Source: Combretum micranthum (lineage: Eukaryota > Streptophyta > Magnoliopsida > Myrtales > Combretaceae). Taken from it: a stretch of DNA of 64,000 nucleotides. The stretch spans positions 186,001 to 250,000 of the forward strand of contig JAMXBD010001453.1 of assembly GCA_024138025.1 (NCBI GenBank). Reading direction: 5' to 3'. Shown one piece after another: positions 21,625 through 33,900 of this stretch. Below the pieces are notes generated by a model. It had not been told where the DNA came from. It searched no databases and worked only from the letters and a program-made list of their open reading frames with translations. How positions within the stretch are numbered: position 1 is the first letter of the stretch; the number at the start of each line of letters is the position of its first letter. A program made the position numbers and the translations under genes.

Positions 21625-24600
21625 TGTCACGCCCCGAAGGGTATCCTAAACGTGGCAGTCCGCTACATATAATATCAAGGCTTAAGAATGGCTACCTTAG
21701 TCATGCGAAAGCCTTAGTATTATATGTAAGGCGTCTAACACGGTAATAGGAGACGCTTTTGGGAAGCATAGTTTAAGCAAGTAAGGATAAACATACAAGA
21801 AATCCAGAAATAAAGTATATCATATCATAAATAACCAAAGGTCTGTTACATAATTTCTTAGGGGCATACCCCCGCTAATCCCATGGATCATGATAAACTT
21901 TATAACATCCAAAATACTACATTAAAGATTTCAAAAGAATTCTAATCTAAGTCTTCGAGTAGATTTCTTCCAAAAGCTTCAATATACAAAACCTATATTG
22001 ATACGGAGAGACCTCGGGCACAAAAACAGGTGTTCCTGAGAATACAAATATCTATAAGGGTGTAAGCTTATGGGCTTAGTGAGTAAATCCCAAAATTCAT
22101 ACTCGAAGGAAAATTATCAATCACGTTTATTATTCAAACGTATGAAATGCAACAGCCACGTGAGCATACAAGACCTATGACTTTTCGGAAATCATATGTT
22201 GAATAAATTACGCCCTTCATTCGGGGTTGGATATTCAGGCCAATTACAGCCACAACTTTTAAAAACACTTTTATAGATCTTACCGGCTCCTATACGCCAT
22301 AAAAAACTTGTAATTATTACAGGCTCCTACTAGCCACCAATTTAAGTAATTCTTACTGGCTCCTACTCGCCACTGACATGATATACCGGTTATGTCTACC
22401 ACCATTATTATACACTTGTCCCACCAATTGTACAGTAGTGAATGCAATGTGACTCAACATATGAAGTGCATGAATAATTTCTTTAATTAAAGTCTAGTAG
22501 TTACATTTAACTTCTTTCAAGTGATCAATCAATTTCAAACATTTCAAGATATTCATTCACATACAACTTTATTACAAACAAGTCGAGTTTCGATATACTT
22601 AGTATTCTTTCAACATATTATCATACACTTCCTTTTGATTTTTCTTAAATTCTAGTGCAACTAATTTTACAAGCACAATCAAGAGTATGAAAAATAACGG
22701 AGAATAACTCACTCAGCCATGATGATACCTTCTTTGAAACGGATGAGTCATTCGGGATTTCCACTAATCGTAATAATCCTCAGGATATGAACAATCCTCC
22801 TCGAGATTATCTAGAAGAAAGAAAAATACTTGAGATGAGTATTTCATGAACTTCTTTCTTAATGATTCTAATCTTTTCTTAAAATCGGTAAAATCGTATA
22901 AGGGGAATTTCCAACTTAAATGGTCATATCTTGCTCATTTTAACTCGGAATTTTGCGTATAATATACCGTTTTCTACCTACTCGGAAAGATTTACGCATT
23001 TCTAAGCTTATTTTCATAAAACTAGGTCGTTTGGGTTCCGAAAAGACAGCGACCAGATTTTCCACGAATTTGCAAACACTTGTTTTCCTCTTTGTAAACA
23101 AAGCTCATTTGAAAAGATAAATATTTCAATTATTTTGTAAACTTTTGAAAGGTATATATATATTTGTAATGACTCATAACATGTATGAAGTAAATGAAAT
23201 TGTCTCAACTTATAAAAAGTAAGGTTTTAAAAGACTTTGAACTTGAGATTCTATTGAATATTTATTTTACTTTTGAAAGATCTTTTAGTTATTAAGATGA
23301 ATATTCTATTTCTAAATGAAATCTCTTGTAATTACTTTAATTTCCTAAAGTGTGGTTTCATTTTCTAAACTTGGATTTCAAAAGTAGTAAAATGACATTT
23401 TTATTTCTTGTAATGATTCCAAAAGAATTTCTACTTCTTGATGAAAGATAAGTTTTCATAAAACCTTTTGTTTATGTAAGAAAAATCATTCCATACATGT
23501 TCATGGGTTTTTAAGAAATCCATTTTCCATATTTATTTCTTTTAGAAAGATTTAATTCAGGAAAACACTTTCTCATTTATTTTGTCGAGACAAAAACATT
23601 ATGTTCATGCATGAATATGAATCATAAGCTATAGAAATATGTAAATAATAACTTGAAAGCTTAAGTAAATAATAAAGTAAATCAAGTATTGGGACCTTAG
23701 CTTCATCAAGGTACCCCGGGACTAAGAGAAGACTAGTCCCAAAAAGAGAAGAAAGAGAAATTGTTTTGACTTGATGATGATAAGTTTAAGACTAGAATGA
23801 CTAGGCTTAAAACAACTTTGAAATAAGTAAATTGCATTGAAGTAATTAAATTGCACGAAAGATAAAGAAATTGCAAAACAATGAGCTTATATGCTCTAAA
23901 TAATATATATAGATATATAGATATGTTAGATAGTAATGAACATAAAAGAAACATAAATGAACATAGAGGAATTATGATTATGAACAAAAACAAAGCATGA
24001 ACCTAATGTTGCTTTCTTAACCTTCATGGTCTTAGAAAACACACACTAAGCTCATAGTAGATGAACATGAAGAAATCTTGGAAAATTCTCACCTAAAGGA
24101 AGCTAAACTAAGGAGACTTCTTGAAAGAACTCTTGAGAGAATTGGAGAGAAATTTTTGTAGAGTAACTTTAGAGAAGAAGAGGTGTGAAAGAAGTGAGGT
24201 ATGAGGGGTATTTATAGGAAAATGTGGGGGATAATTTGTGTTAATTAAATAATTGAAAAAAAAACAATTTGAGGCATAGAGAGGGAGGGGCCGGCGCCAT
24301 TTGATGCATGGGGAAGAGAAAAAATTTAATTTTTGTTATTTTGTTAATTAAAAGTAAGAAATGAAAGATGTGAAGTTGTATTGGAAATGAAAATGTGTAA
24401 GAAATAGGTGTATGGTTGTAAGAATAGGTTGTAAGAAAAAGTAGAGATAGATGAATAGTGTAGAATAGTAGAAAATAGTGTAATGTAAAAGTAGACATGA
24501 CAATTAAATACCGGTAGTAAGAAAATACGCGTATAAAAGCGATATCTGATATTTCTAGCTACCGAAAAATTACGAAATTGATATTTTTGGAAATCTATAT

Positions 24601-24905
24601 TTTTACGAGTCTAACGGTATATTCGGAATATTTTTCCTATTCCGGGCTTCCGGACATTTTTCAAGAATCATGTCCGATCGGGTTCAAAGGACACTCGAAA
24701 TTTTAAAACTGATATTTTTATAAAACCTATAGCTATTACGAACTATTACAACTAATTTTCCAACTTCGTTTTCTAGGGCTTGAGAAAACGGCAATGCCGG
24801 ACTTAAGCGGTTACGGTAAACTAGGGTTTGGTTGACTCTGGAAATCCGGTGACTTCGATTAGGGTTTAAACTATAATTCGGATCCAAAAATTTCGGGGAT
24901 TTACA
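21625..24905 (-). repeat. 3' LTR of the intact element (3281 bp)
   Basis: On the plus strand it runs from TGTCACGCCCCGAAGGG to CGGGGATTTACA. Features on the minus strand: TATA box 24209-24216, donor-like CTTTAG/GTGAGAA (boundary 24093/24092), stem-loop block about 23690-23815, conserved block 22911-23066, three tandem units at 22284-22373, and acceptor-like TTCTCAG ending at 22036. The implied intron is 22036-24092 (2057 bases). Confidence 0.95.
22284..22373 (-). repeat. three short tandem units in LTR
   Basis: On the plus strand CGGCTCCTATACGCCA, AGGCTCCTACTAGCCAC and TGGCTCCTACTCGCCAC are spaced about 36 bases apart, each followed by an AT-rich spacer containing TTAC. The 5' LTR has the same units (about 31577-31666), and the solo LTR at 46227 has a variant at 48882-48959. 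Confidence 0.85.
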
Positions 24906-24925
24906 ACCTACCCCCTTAAAGAAAG
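24906..24925 (-). other. polypurine tract of the intact element
   Basis: On the minus strand AAGGGGGTAGGT lies directly before the 3' LTR start (TGTAAATCCCCG), after the GAGGACAAAACTTTC motif. Confidence 0.85.
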
Positions 24926-24939
24926 TTTTGTCCTCAAAA

Positions 24940-25390
24940 CTTGAAATTTGCAACTTGAAATTCGTACCTGATTCTTCAAAGAGATTTGGATATTTCTTTC
25001 GGATCTCATCCTCGGCTTCCCAAGTAGCCTCTTCTCGCGAATGATTCCTCCATAACACCTTGACATATCGGATTTCCTTGTTTCTCAGCTTTTGAACCTT
25101 TTGATCCAGAATTTGAACTGGGTGCTCCTCATAAGTCAAGTTCTCTTTCAGCCTGACTGGTTCAAGCTCCACAATCCGATCAGGGTCGGGGATATGCTTT
25201 TTAGTACTGAGACATGGAAGACATTATGTACTCCGACAGGTTTGGTGGTAATGCCAAGCGATAAGCCAAATCTCCTACTCGTTCGAGGATTTCGAAAGGT
25301 CCGATATACCTTGGGCTTAGCTTTCCTCGAGCCCGTACACGATGAATACTCTTTATCGGATTCACTTTCAGATACACATGATCACCAACG
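24940..25390 (-). pseudogene. integrase C-terminus and chromodomain
   Basis: C-terminal end of the pol polyprotein. The segment at 25390-25173 reads as the GPY-type module (around SPRYIGPFEI), with a frame break. The frame from 25172 contains LRNKEIRYVKVLWRNHSREEATWE, the chromodomain core with its aromatic and acidic residues. In chromoviruses this domain is thought to steer integration towards particular histone marks. Unlike the first element's copy, it keeps the ATWE tryptophan. The part of this frame below about 24910 is LTR sequence, not protein. Confidence 0.85.
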
Positions 25391-25396
25391 TTAAAC

Positions 25397-26330
25397 TCAA
25401 GGATTCGTTTTTTTATCTGCCCAACTTTTCTGTCTATCTTGGGCCTCTTTCATCCTTTGCTGAATAATCCTGACTTTATCTGAGGCGTCTTGGATGAGAT
25501 CTGGTCCAATTGTTAATTTTTCCACATCATCCCAAAATAGAGGCGATCTACACCTTCTTCCATACAAAGCTTCGTACGGTGGCATCTTAATTGTTGAATG
25601 ATAGCTGTTGTTGTAAGCAAACTCTACCAAAGGTAGGTGTACTTCCCAGCTTCCTTTGAATTCCATAACACAAGCTCTTAACATGTCTTCCAAGGTCTGG
25701 ATAGTTCGCTCTGATTGTCCATCAGTTTGTGGATGATAAGCTGTACTGAAATGTAACTTAGTTCCCATACACTTCTGAAGGCTCAGAATTTTGACACGAA
25801 TCGAGGATCTCGATCCGATACAATCCCTGCTGGAACTCCATGCAGTCTCACAATCTCCCTTACATATAGCCGGGCCAACTTTTCCATCGAGTAGGTCATG
25901 TTGATGGGGATGAAGTGTGCTGACTTGGTGAGTCGATCCACAATTACCCATATAGCATCATATCCGGCTGCTGTTCGGGCAATCCACATACGAAATCCAT
26001 GGTAATTTGGTCCCATTTCCATTCTGGTATGGTCAATGGTTTCAAAAGTCCTCCTGGCCTTTGGTGTTCAATCTTTACTTGTTGACATATGGGACACTTC
26101 ATTACGAATTCAGCTACGTCCTTTTTCATACCATTCCACCAAAAGCGACTCTTAAGGTCTTGGTACATCTTGGTACCACCGGGGTGCATGGTATATCCCG
26201 AGTTATGTGCCTCACTCATAATTTCCTTTTTCATCTCCTCATCATTCGGTACACATAATCTCCCTTTCATTCTTACTACATCTTCCTCATCTATCTCAAA
26301 ATCATCATACTTTCCTCCTTGTATCTCACT
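25397..26330 (-). pseudogene. integrase of the intact element, frameshifted
   Basis: Zinc-binding HHCC domain near 26230-26080 (SEAHNSGYTMHPGG, then CPICQQVK). The catalytic core starts with WDQITMDF (first Asp, about 26000), continues with [12 protein letters not shown], and has the second Asp in VSDRDPRF (about 25800). The Glu is in HPQTDGQSERT (about 25720). All three catalytic residues are present. The frame shifts near 26000 and near 25790, so no single frame spans the domain. Sequence after the core (EFAYNNSYHSTI, EALYGRRCRSP) is typical of plant Ty3/gypsy integrase. Confidence 0.93.
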
Positions 26331-26499
26331 TTTCAACTTTTGTATGACTTCATCATATCGCTGAGATTCTTTGATTCTTTCTATCAGAGTTGGCTCCATT
26401 ACCAAATGGGAAATTTCTATTTCCGTGCTTTGCCCTACAAATTCGATGCTCAATCTCTCGAATTCTTTTATAAGTTCTTTTTGAGTTGTGAGCATGGCT

Positions 26500-26880
26500 G
26501 CAACTTCTCCATGGTTCTTCCGACTCAAAGCGTCTGCTACCGCATTCACTCTTCCAGGGCAATAATTTATTCCAAGATCATAGTCTTTGATCAACTCCAA
26601 CCATCTCCTTTGCCTCATATTCAATTCCTTTTGTGTGTAAATACTTGAGGCTCTTATGGTCCGTATAAATCTCGCATCTCTGTCCATATAGGTAGTGCCT
26701 CCAAAGCTTGAGAGCAAAGACAACTGCGGCTAACTCAAGATCATGCGTCGGGTAATTTTGTTCATGCGGCCTCAACTGCCGTGAAGCATAAGCAATTACT
26801 TTCCCTTCTTGCATAAGCACGCATCCTAAGCCATTTCTTGACGCATCACTATGGACGGTATATGGTTTTTCGGATCAGGT
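26500..26880 (-). pseudogene. RNase H domain of the intact element
   Basis: Removes the RNA strand during reverse transcription. Motifs in order: [12 protein letters not shown] (about 26870-26830, first Asp), [23 protein letters not shown] (catalytic Glu), [12 protein letters not shown] (Asp), and NAVADALSRK (last Asp, about 26530). Breaks near 26825 and 26640 place these in three frames. The first element in the window lacks this whole domain. Confidence 0.93.
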
Positions 26881-28000
26881 AAGGTTAAAATCGGAGCAGA
26901 TACCAACCGTTGCTTTAACTCTTGGAAACTTTGTTCCCTCTTCTCATTCCAAATGAATCTTTCATTCTTCTGGGTCAACTGAGTTAGTGGCTTAGCTATT
27001 TTTGAGAAATCTTGCACAAACTTCCTGTAATAGCCAGCTAATCCAAGAAAACTTCTAATCTCAGTCACCGTCCTTGGTTGTTTCCATTCCATTACGGCCT
27101 TAATCTTTTCAGGATCTACTGATATTCCTTTCCCTGAGATAACATGTCCTAGAAAAGATATTTGGTCCAACCAAAAGTCACACTTGGATAATTTGGCATA
27201 TAGCTTGTGCTCCCTTAAGGTTTGTAATGCCATTCTCAGATGTTCTTTGTGTTGCTCCCGTGTTTTAGAATAGACCAAAATATCATCAATGAAGACAATC
27301 ACGCATTTATCCAAGAGCGGCTTATACACCCGATTCATCAAGTCCATGAAAGCAGCTGGTGCATTAGTCAATCCAAAGGGCATGACCATGAACTCATAGT
27401 GTCCATACCGAGTTCTAAAAGCGGTCTTTGACACATCCTCTGGTTTTATCCTCAGCTGGTGGTATCCAGATCTCAAATCAATGCGTGAGAATACACTTGC
27501 TCCTTGTAGTTGGTCAAAGAGATCGTCAATCCTTGGCAATGGATACTTATTCTTTATAGTGACCTTATTGAGTTCTCGATATCAATACACAACCTCATCG
27601 ATCCATCCTTCTTTTTACGAATAATACCGGAGCTCCCCAAGGCGAGACACTTGGTCTAACAAATCCTTGGTCAAGCAATTCTTGTAATTGCTTCTTAAGT
27701 TCCTTGAGCTCAACAGGTGCCATTCGGTATGGTGCCTTGGATATAGGTTCTGTTTTTGGCATCAAATCGATCTCAAAATCGATTTCTCGTTTTGGGGGTA
27801 ACCCAGGCAATTCTTCTGGAAAAACATCAGAGAATTCATTAACGATGGGGATGTCGTCAATGTTGGGTCTTTCCTTATCCTCCTCCGTACTTCCCACATA
27901 ACTTTCAACTCCTTCCTCAACCTCTTCAATTACCTCGAACGAACTTAACTCCAAACTTTTAGAAGTTGCGGATTCTCCCAAAAATGTAGCTTTCTTCCCG
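26881..28000 (-). pseudogene. reverse transcriptase of the intact element
   Basis: N-terminal region in the frame 27595-28182 ([33 protein letters not shown]). A frame break lies near 27540-27600. The frame 26826-27539 holds the fingers, palm and thumb: [32 protein letters not shown], the catalytic FIDDILVYS (27282-27293 for FIDD), SFLGHVIS, and [13 protein letters not shown]. The catalytic aspartates are intact. It uses the F-IDD form seen in many plant Ty3/gypsy elements. Only the shifts at each end stop it joining protease and RNase H. Confidence 0.95.
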
Positions 28001-28049
28001 TCTTGTCCCATGAATTCCACCTTTTTATTTCTACAATCTACCTTTGCTT

Positions 28050-28388
28050 CCACCATGGACAACCAACTCATTCCGAGAATCACTTCGTATTTGCTGATTT
28101 CTATTACTATAAGATCGGTAGTTGTTTCATGGCCTTGTATCTTCATGGGGCAATTCCTTATTACTTCTTTGGTAGTCACCACACTACCGGTGGGGGTTTT
28201 TATACGAAAACTTGTTGTGGTGTGGTGATAGGTAAACCGGTCTTCAAGGCTATACTAGTGGCAACAAAGGAATGTGTTGCACCGGTATCGAAGAGGGTAT
28301 AAGCGGTTAGGTCCCCTATTTGTATGGTTCCTGCGTTCAAGACGCGTGTGTTACTATTCTTATTGTCCTTATAAGGTTCCCTAGACAT
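28050..28388 (-). pseudogene. aspartic protease of the intact element
   Basis: Short frame from 28388 carries LFDTGATHSF with the catalytic Asp-Thr-Gly at 28281-28289. The second half (EVILGMSWL, CRNKKVEF) is in the next frame, from 28182. A break between 28182 and 28200 separates the halves. The domain lies between the zinc knuckles and reverse transcriptase, as in other Ty3/gypsy elements. Confidence 0.9.
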
Positions 28389-28499
28389 CTATTATTTCCA
28401 ACATACATCATAACTTTATACTCAACAGATATCAAAATAGACATATATTTTAAAGGTTGAGGCTAACCTGTAACCAAGCTATAGTCATACTCCTCTCCA

Positions 28500-29815
28500 T
28501 GGTCCAGGGCAGCCAACTCTACTCCTTCTTCGGCATCCTCCTCAGACCCATTGCCCTTCAAGGTTGTAAATTCTCAGCCCATGCATAGATGATGCCGAGC
28601 GACTTCCGCTTCCATTCCCTCCTTGTCGGGGCAAGTCCTCCTGAAGATCCAACAGGTCGATTTGTTGTGAGATTTCTTTGGGGACACTCGTTGGCAAAAT
28701 GTCCCATTTGCTTACATACGAAACAAGTCGTAGAAGCTTTCTTTGGGCAATCCGGAATCTTATGGCTCGGGTCACCACAGAAATAACATTGTTCTGGAGA
28801 AGGGGGCATCTTTCGGATAGTGCGCCCCTTTGCATTTCCAACAACTTACTGCTGCCTTGGAATTATCCTTTTGTCCACCGTAATTTCCCTTAAAGTTGCT
28901 AATTGGTTTAAACCTCTTAGAAGGGAAATTGGAGCTCGTTCCTGGTTGAAATTTCCTTCCAAACACATGCACTTTCTTCTCAGAAGTCCCAGCTTTCCTT
29001 TTCTTGGCCCCTTCAACAATTCTTGCTCTTTCAACCATTTCTCTGAAGGTACGGATGTCAAACTCTTCTAACCGCATCCTTAAGTCCTCATCTAACCCAT
29101 TCAGGAACACTTGTCGTTTCAGCTCCTCACTATACTTATAAGAATGGAGCATACTGAAGGAGTCGGCTGAATTCCGTCTCATATTGTTCTATGGATTTTC
29201 CTTTCTGGGATATGTGCAAGAAATCGCACTATACCTTACTCTTAAACTTCCAGGGAAATAATTTTCCAGAAACTCATTCCGAAACATATCCCAGGTGATA
29301 GGTGGCGGCAATTCCCTACTCTTGGACTCCCACCAGATGCGGGCGTTAAACCTCAACATATAAGTACCATAGCTTATTCGAAGATGATGAGGAACTTCAT
29401 AGGCGGCAAAAGATCGTTCTACCTGCGCGAGCCAATCTTCAGCCTCATCTGGTTTCCCAAAAGCTCCGTCAAAGTAACGGTTACTTTTGATAAAATCTGG
29501 GAGTGAAGTTCTGTATGGTCGAGGTGGTGGCGGAGGCGGCAGGGGTGCTGTATGTGATTGAGCATCAGGTGCTGCTGGTCCATGTACAGATGCTTGGGGT
29601 GCTGCTGGGGTGGTGCTTGAGCTGGTGCGGAGGTGGCATATTCCTCTGTTGTTGTTGAACTAACACATTAAGAAGCTGTGTTTGACCCAGAGTGGCTTGG
29701 AGATTGCCTTGCTGGTCTGGGGCAGGAGCCACAGGGGGCACTTCTGGTTGGTTAACTTCTTCAGGCGGGTTATTCGATGCCTGCCTCCTTGGTCGTCCCC
29801 TTCTAGGTCGGCTGT
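28500..29815 (-). pseudogene. gag of the intact element, no start codon found
   Basis: Basic, Pro/Gln-rich N-terminus (SRPRRGRPRRQ at about 29810, then EEVNQPEVPP), with a stop just upstream and no ATG. The capsid (retrotransposon gag) domain follows at about 29480-29080 (DGAFGKPDEAEDWL, RFNARIWWES, FLENYFPGSLR, RQVFLNGLDEDLRMRL). Three CCHC knuckles end it. The first, CWKCKGAHYPKD near 28815, has lost its last Cys; the other two are intact in the next frame (CYFCGDPSHKIPDC and CFVCKQMGHFANEC, about 28790-28690). Frame breaks near 29200 and 28800. Gag would form the particle and bind the element RNA. Confidence 0.92.
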
Positions 29816-29819
29816 TTTA

Positions 29820-30910
29820 ATCGTTTACGTAAATACTAGATTATTAAGTCTTTTACATACTAAGTTACGGAAATTGCGGAAATTTTCAAAGAATTATACA
29901 TGTAAAGAGAAATATCACACAAGAGAAGTTTAAGCAACTAAATCAAGAGATGAAATTTGTTTAAACCAAAATATTTAATTAAAAAGCATAGAAGGGAATA
30001 AAATCTTATAAAGAAATCAAGGTTTACAAAAGAAATTCAAAAAACAAATATTAAACACTTTTTCGAAAACATAAATTAAACTACTAATCGATCCTATATC
30101 CTAAGTCGATCTGGTTACAAAATTCTTGTTGGACACATGGGATTGCTCATGTGGATCCTTCCTTCTTTCTTTGATCTTTTCTTCCTGGTGAGGGAGTTGC
30201 ATTACGGTGGTTGGGTCTAGAAGTTCCTTAGCCATCTTAGTTACGAACAGCTTCAAGTTGCTTCGGTCCATCATTCTTTTTCCTTTGCGGGAGGGTTGAT
30301 TTCTAGACGTGCTTGGCTCCCGTTGATCAAACTTCGTGCGCTGCATGCTCCTCATCGGATACTTCGCATCACTTCTTTCTCGATCAGGTTTCTTGCGAGA
30401 TCGTCTTGATTCGGGATATTCTCATCAGGCCATTTGAAATCTTGACTGGCTTTACGTTGGTTGGAAATATCCTTATCTCGTCCATGATCTGCTGGCTCAT
30501 TGTGGACATATAATCGGCGTATGGAATTCCAAGTTCAAAAATGGGAAAACTGAACGTCTATCGCTTCGGAAAGTGAACTTAGCTTCTTGGAGCGTAGAGT
30601 TGTGGTTGTAATGGCACGTGGGCCGTTCCCTTACCGTAAGGAAACTTCTAAGTTAGTCCAAAAGGGCAACTCCTTACATAGGCTTCTTACTTTTAACCGG
30701 TAGTCCACAAGGGTTTCACCATTTCTTAAGTTCAAACATTGGGCCTTAACTCTAACTTCTCCAAGAGTAAACTATAAAGGACAAGGGAGGTCATAATTCT
30801 CCTTTTTGAGAATTTCTAAACTTGTCTAATCCTATCTAAGTCCTTTCGTAAACATATCTATCTTTTCTATTCTAGATTTATTCCTATTACCTTTATTTCT
30901 ATAAACTTGT
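29820..30910 (-). other. leader between primer-binding site and gag (about 1.1 kb)
   Basis: Untranslated leader in minus orientation. It contains one small basic frame (30101-30355, 84 codons: KFDQREPSTSRNQ, RKGKRMMDRSN) of unknown meaning, and otherwise no motif I recognise. Confidence 0.5.
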
Positions 30911-30922
30911 TGCTTGATACCA
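30911..30922 (-). other. tRNA-iMet-type primer-binding site
   Basis: On the minus strand TGGTATCAAGCA lies 8 bases inside the 5' LTR end. It matches the start of the usual plant TGGTATCAGAGC site, complementary to the 3' end of initiator tRNA-Met. Confidence 0.8.
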
Positions 30923-30930
30923 ACTTAAAC

Positions 30931-33900
30931 TGTCACGCCCCGAAGGGTACCCTAAACGTGGCAGTCCGCCACATATATCAAGGCTTAAGAATGGCTACCT
31001 TAGTCATGCGAAAGCCTTAGTATTATATGTAAGGCGTCTAACACGGTAATAGGAGACGCTTTTGGGAAGCATAGTTTAAGCAAGTAAAGATAAACATACA
31101 AGAATCCAGAAATAAAGTATATCATATCATTAATAACCAAAGGTCTATTACATTTCTTAGGGGCATACCCCCGCTAATCCCATGGATCGTGATAAACTTT
31201 ATAACATCCAAAATACTACATTAAAGATTTCAAAGGAATTCTAATCTAAGTCTTCGAGTAGATTTCCTCCAAAAGCTTCAATATAAAAACTACACTGATA
31301 CGGGAGACCTCGGGCACAAAAACAGGTGTTCCTGAGAATACAAATATCTATAGGGGTGTAAGCTTATGGGCTTAGTGAGTAAATCCCAAAATTCATACTC
31401 GAAGAAAATTATCAATCAGTTTATTATTCAAACATATGAAATGCAACACCACGTGAGCATACAAGACATATGACTTTCCGGGAATCATATGTTGAATGAA
31501 TTACGCCCTTCATTCGGGGTTGGGTATTCAGGCCAATTACAGCCACAACTTTTAAAAACACTTTTATAGATCTTACCGGCTCCTATACGCCATCAAAAAC
31601 TTGTAGTTATTACAGGCTCCTACTAGCCACCAATTTAAGTAGTTCTTACTGGCTCCTACTCGCCACTGACATGATATACCGGTTATGTCTACCACCACTA
31701 TTATACACTTGTCCCACCAATTGTATAGTAGTGAATGCAATGTGACTCAACATATGAAGTGCATGAATAATTTCTTTAATTAAAGTCTAGTAGTTACATT
31801 TAACTTCTTTCAAGTGATCAATCAATTTCAAACATTTCAAGATTATTCACATACAACTTTATTACAAAAAATCGAGTTTCGATATACTTAGTATTCTTTC
31901 AACATATTATCATACACTTCCTTTTGATTTTTCTTAAATTCTAGTGCAACTAATTTTACAAGCACAATCAAGAGTATGAAAAATAACGGGGAATAAACTC
32001 ACTCAGCCATGATGACACCTTCTTTGAAACGGATGAGTCGTTCGGGATTTCCACTAATCGTAATAATCTTCGGGATATGAACAATCCTCCTCGAGATTAT
32101 CTAGAAGAAAGAAAAATACTTAAGATGAGTATTTCATGAACTTCTTTTCTTGAAGATTCTAATCTTTTCTTAAAATCGCGGTAAAATCGTATAAGGGGAA
32201 ATTCCAACTTAAAATGGCCATAACTTGCTCATTTTAACTCGGAATTTTGCGTATAATATACCGTTTTCTACCTACTCGGAAAGATTATGCATTTCTAAAC
32301 TTATTTTCATAAAACTAGGTCGTTTGGGTTCCGAAAAGACAGCGACCAGATTTCCACGAATTTGCAAACACTTGTTTTCCTCTTTGTAAACAAAGCTCAT
32401 TTGAAAAGATAAATATTTCAATTATTTTGTAAACTTTTGAAAGGTATATATATATTTGTAATGACTCATAACATATGTATGAAGTAAATGAATTGTCTCA
32501 ACTTATAAAAAGTAAGGTTTTAAAAGACTTTGAACTTGAGATTCTATTGAATATTTATTTTACTTTTGAAAGATCTTAGTTATTAAGATGAATATTCTAT
32601 TTCTAAATGAAATCTCTTAATTACTTTAATTTCCTAAAGTGTGGTTTTATTTTCTAAACTTGGATTTCAAAAGTAGTAAAATGACATTTTTATTTCTTGT
32701 AATGATTCCAAAAGAATTTCTACTTCTTGATGAAAGATAAGTTTTCATAAAACCTTTTGTTTATGTAAGAAAAATCATTCCCATGCATGTTCATGGGTTT
32801 TTAAGAAATCCATTTTCCATATTTATTTCTTTTAGAAAGAATCTTTAATTCAAGAAAACACTTTCTCATTTATTTTGTCGAGACAAAAACATTATGTTCA
32901 TGCATGAATATGAATCATAAGCTATAGAAATATAAAGTAAAATAATAACTTGAAAGCTTAAGTAAATAATAAAGTAAATCAAGTATTGGGACCTTAGCTT
33001 CATCAAGTAGGGACTAAGAAGACTAGTCCCGAAAAGAGAAAGAAAGAGAAATTGTTTTGACTTGATGAGGACAAGTCTAAGACTAGAATGACTAGTCTTA
33101 AAAACAACTTTGAAATAAATAAATTGCATTGAAGTAATTAAATTGCATGAAAGATAAAGAAATTGCAAGACAATGAGCTTAATGCTCTAAATAATATATA
33201 TAGATATATAGATATGTTAGATAGTAATGAACATAAAAGAAACATAAATGAACATAGAGGAATTATGATTATGAACAAAAACAAAGCATGAACCTAATGT
33301 TGCTTTCTTAACCTTCATGGTCTTAGAAAAACACACTAAGCTCATACTAAGTAGATGAACATGAAGAAATCTTGAGAAAATTCTCACCTAAAGGAAGCTA
33401 AACTAAGGAGACTTCTTGAGAACTCTTGAGAGAAATTGGAGAGAAATTTTTGTAGAGTAACTTTAGAGAAGAAGAGGTGTGAAAGAAGTGAGGTATGAAG
33501 GGGTATTTATAGGAAAATGTGGGGGATAATTTGTGTTAATTAAATAATTGAAAATAAAACAATTTGAGGCATAGAGAGGGAGGGGCCGGCGCCATTTGAT
33601 GCATGGGGAAGAGAAAATTAATTTTTTGTTATTTTGTTAATTAAAAGTAAGAAATGAAAGATGTGAAGTTGTATTGGAAATGAAAATGTGTAAGAAATAG
33701 GGTATGGTTTGTAAGAATAGGTTGTAAGAAAAATAGAGATAGATGAATAGTGTAGAATAGTAGAAAATAGTGTAATGTAAAAGTAGACATGACAATTAAA
33801 TATCGGTAGTAAGAAATACGCGTATAAAGCGATATCTGATATTTCTAGCTACCAAAAAATTACGAAATTGATATTTTTGGAAATCTTATATTTTTAAGTC

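Noticed and set aside
25092..28893. Many plus-strand frames of 60-110 codons
   Set aside because: They are shadows of the minus-strand gag-pol domains, whose motifs are clear.
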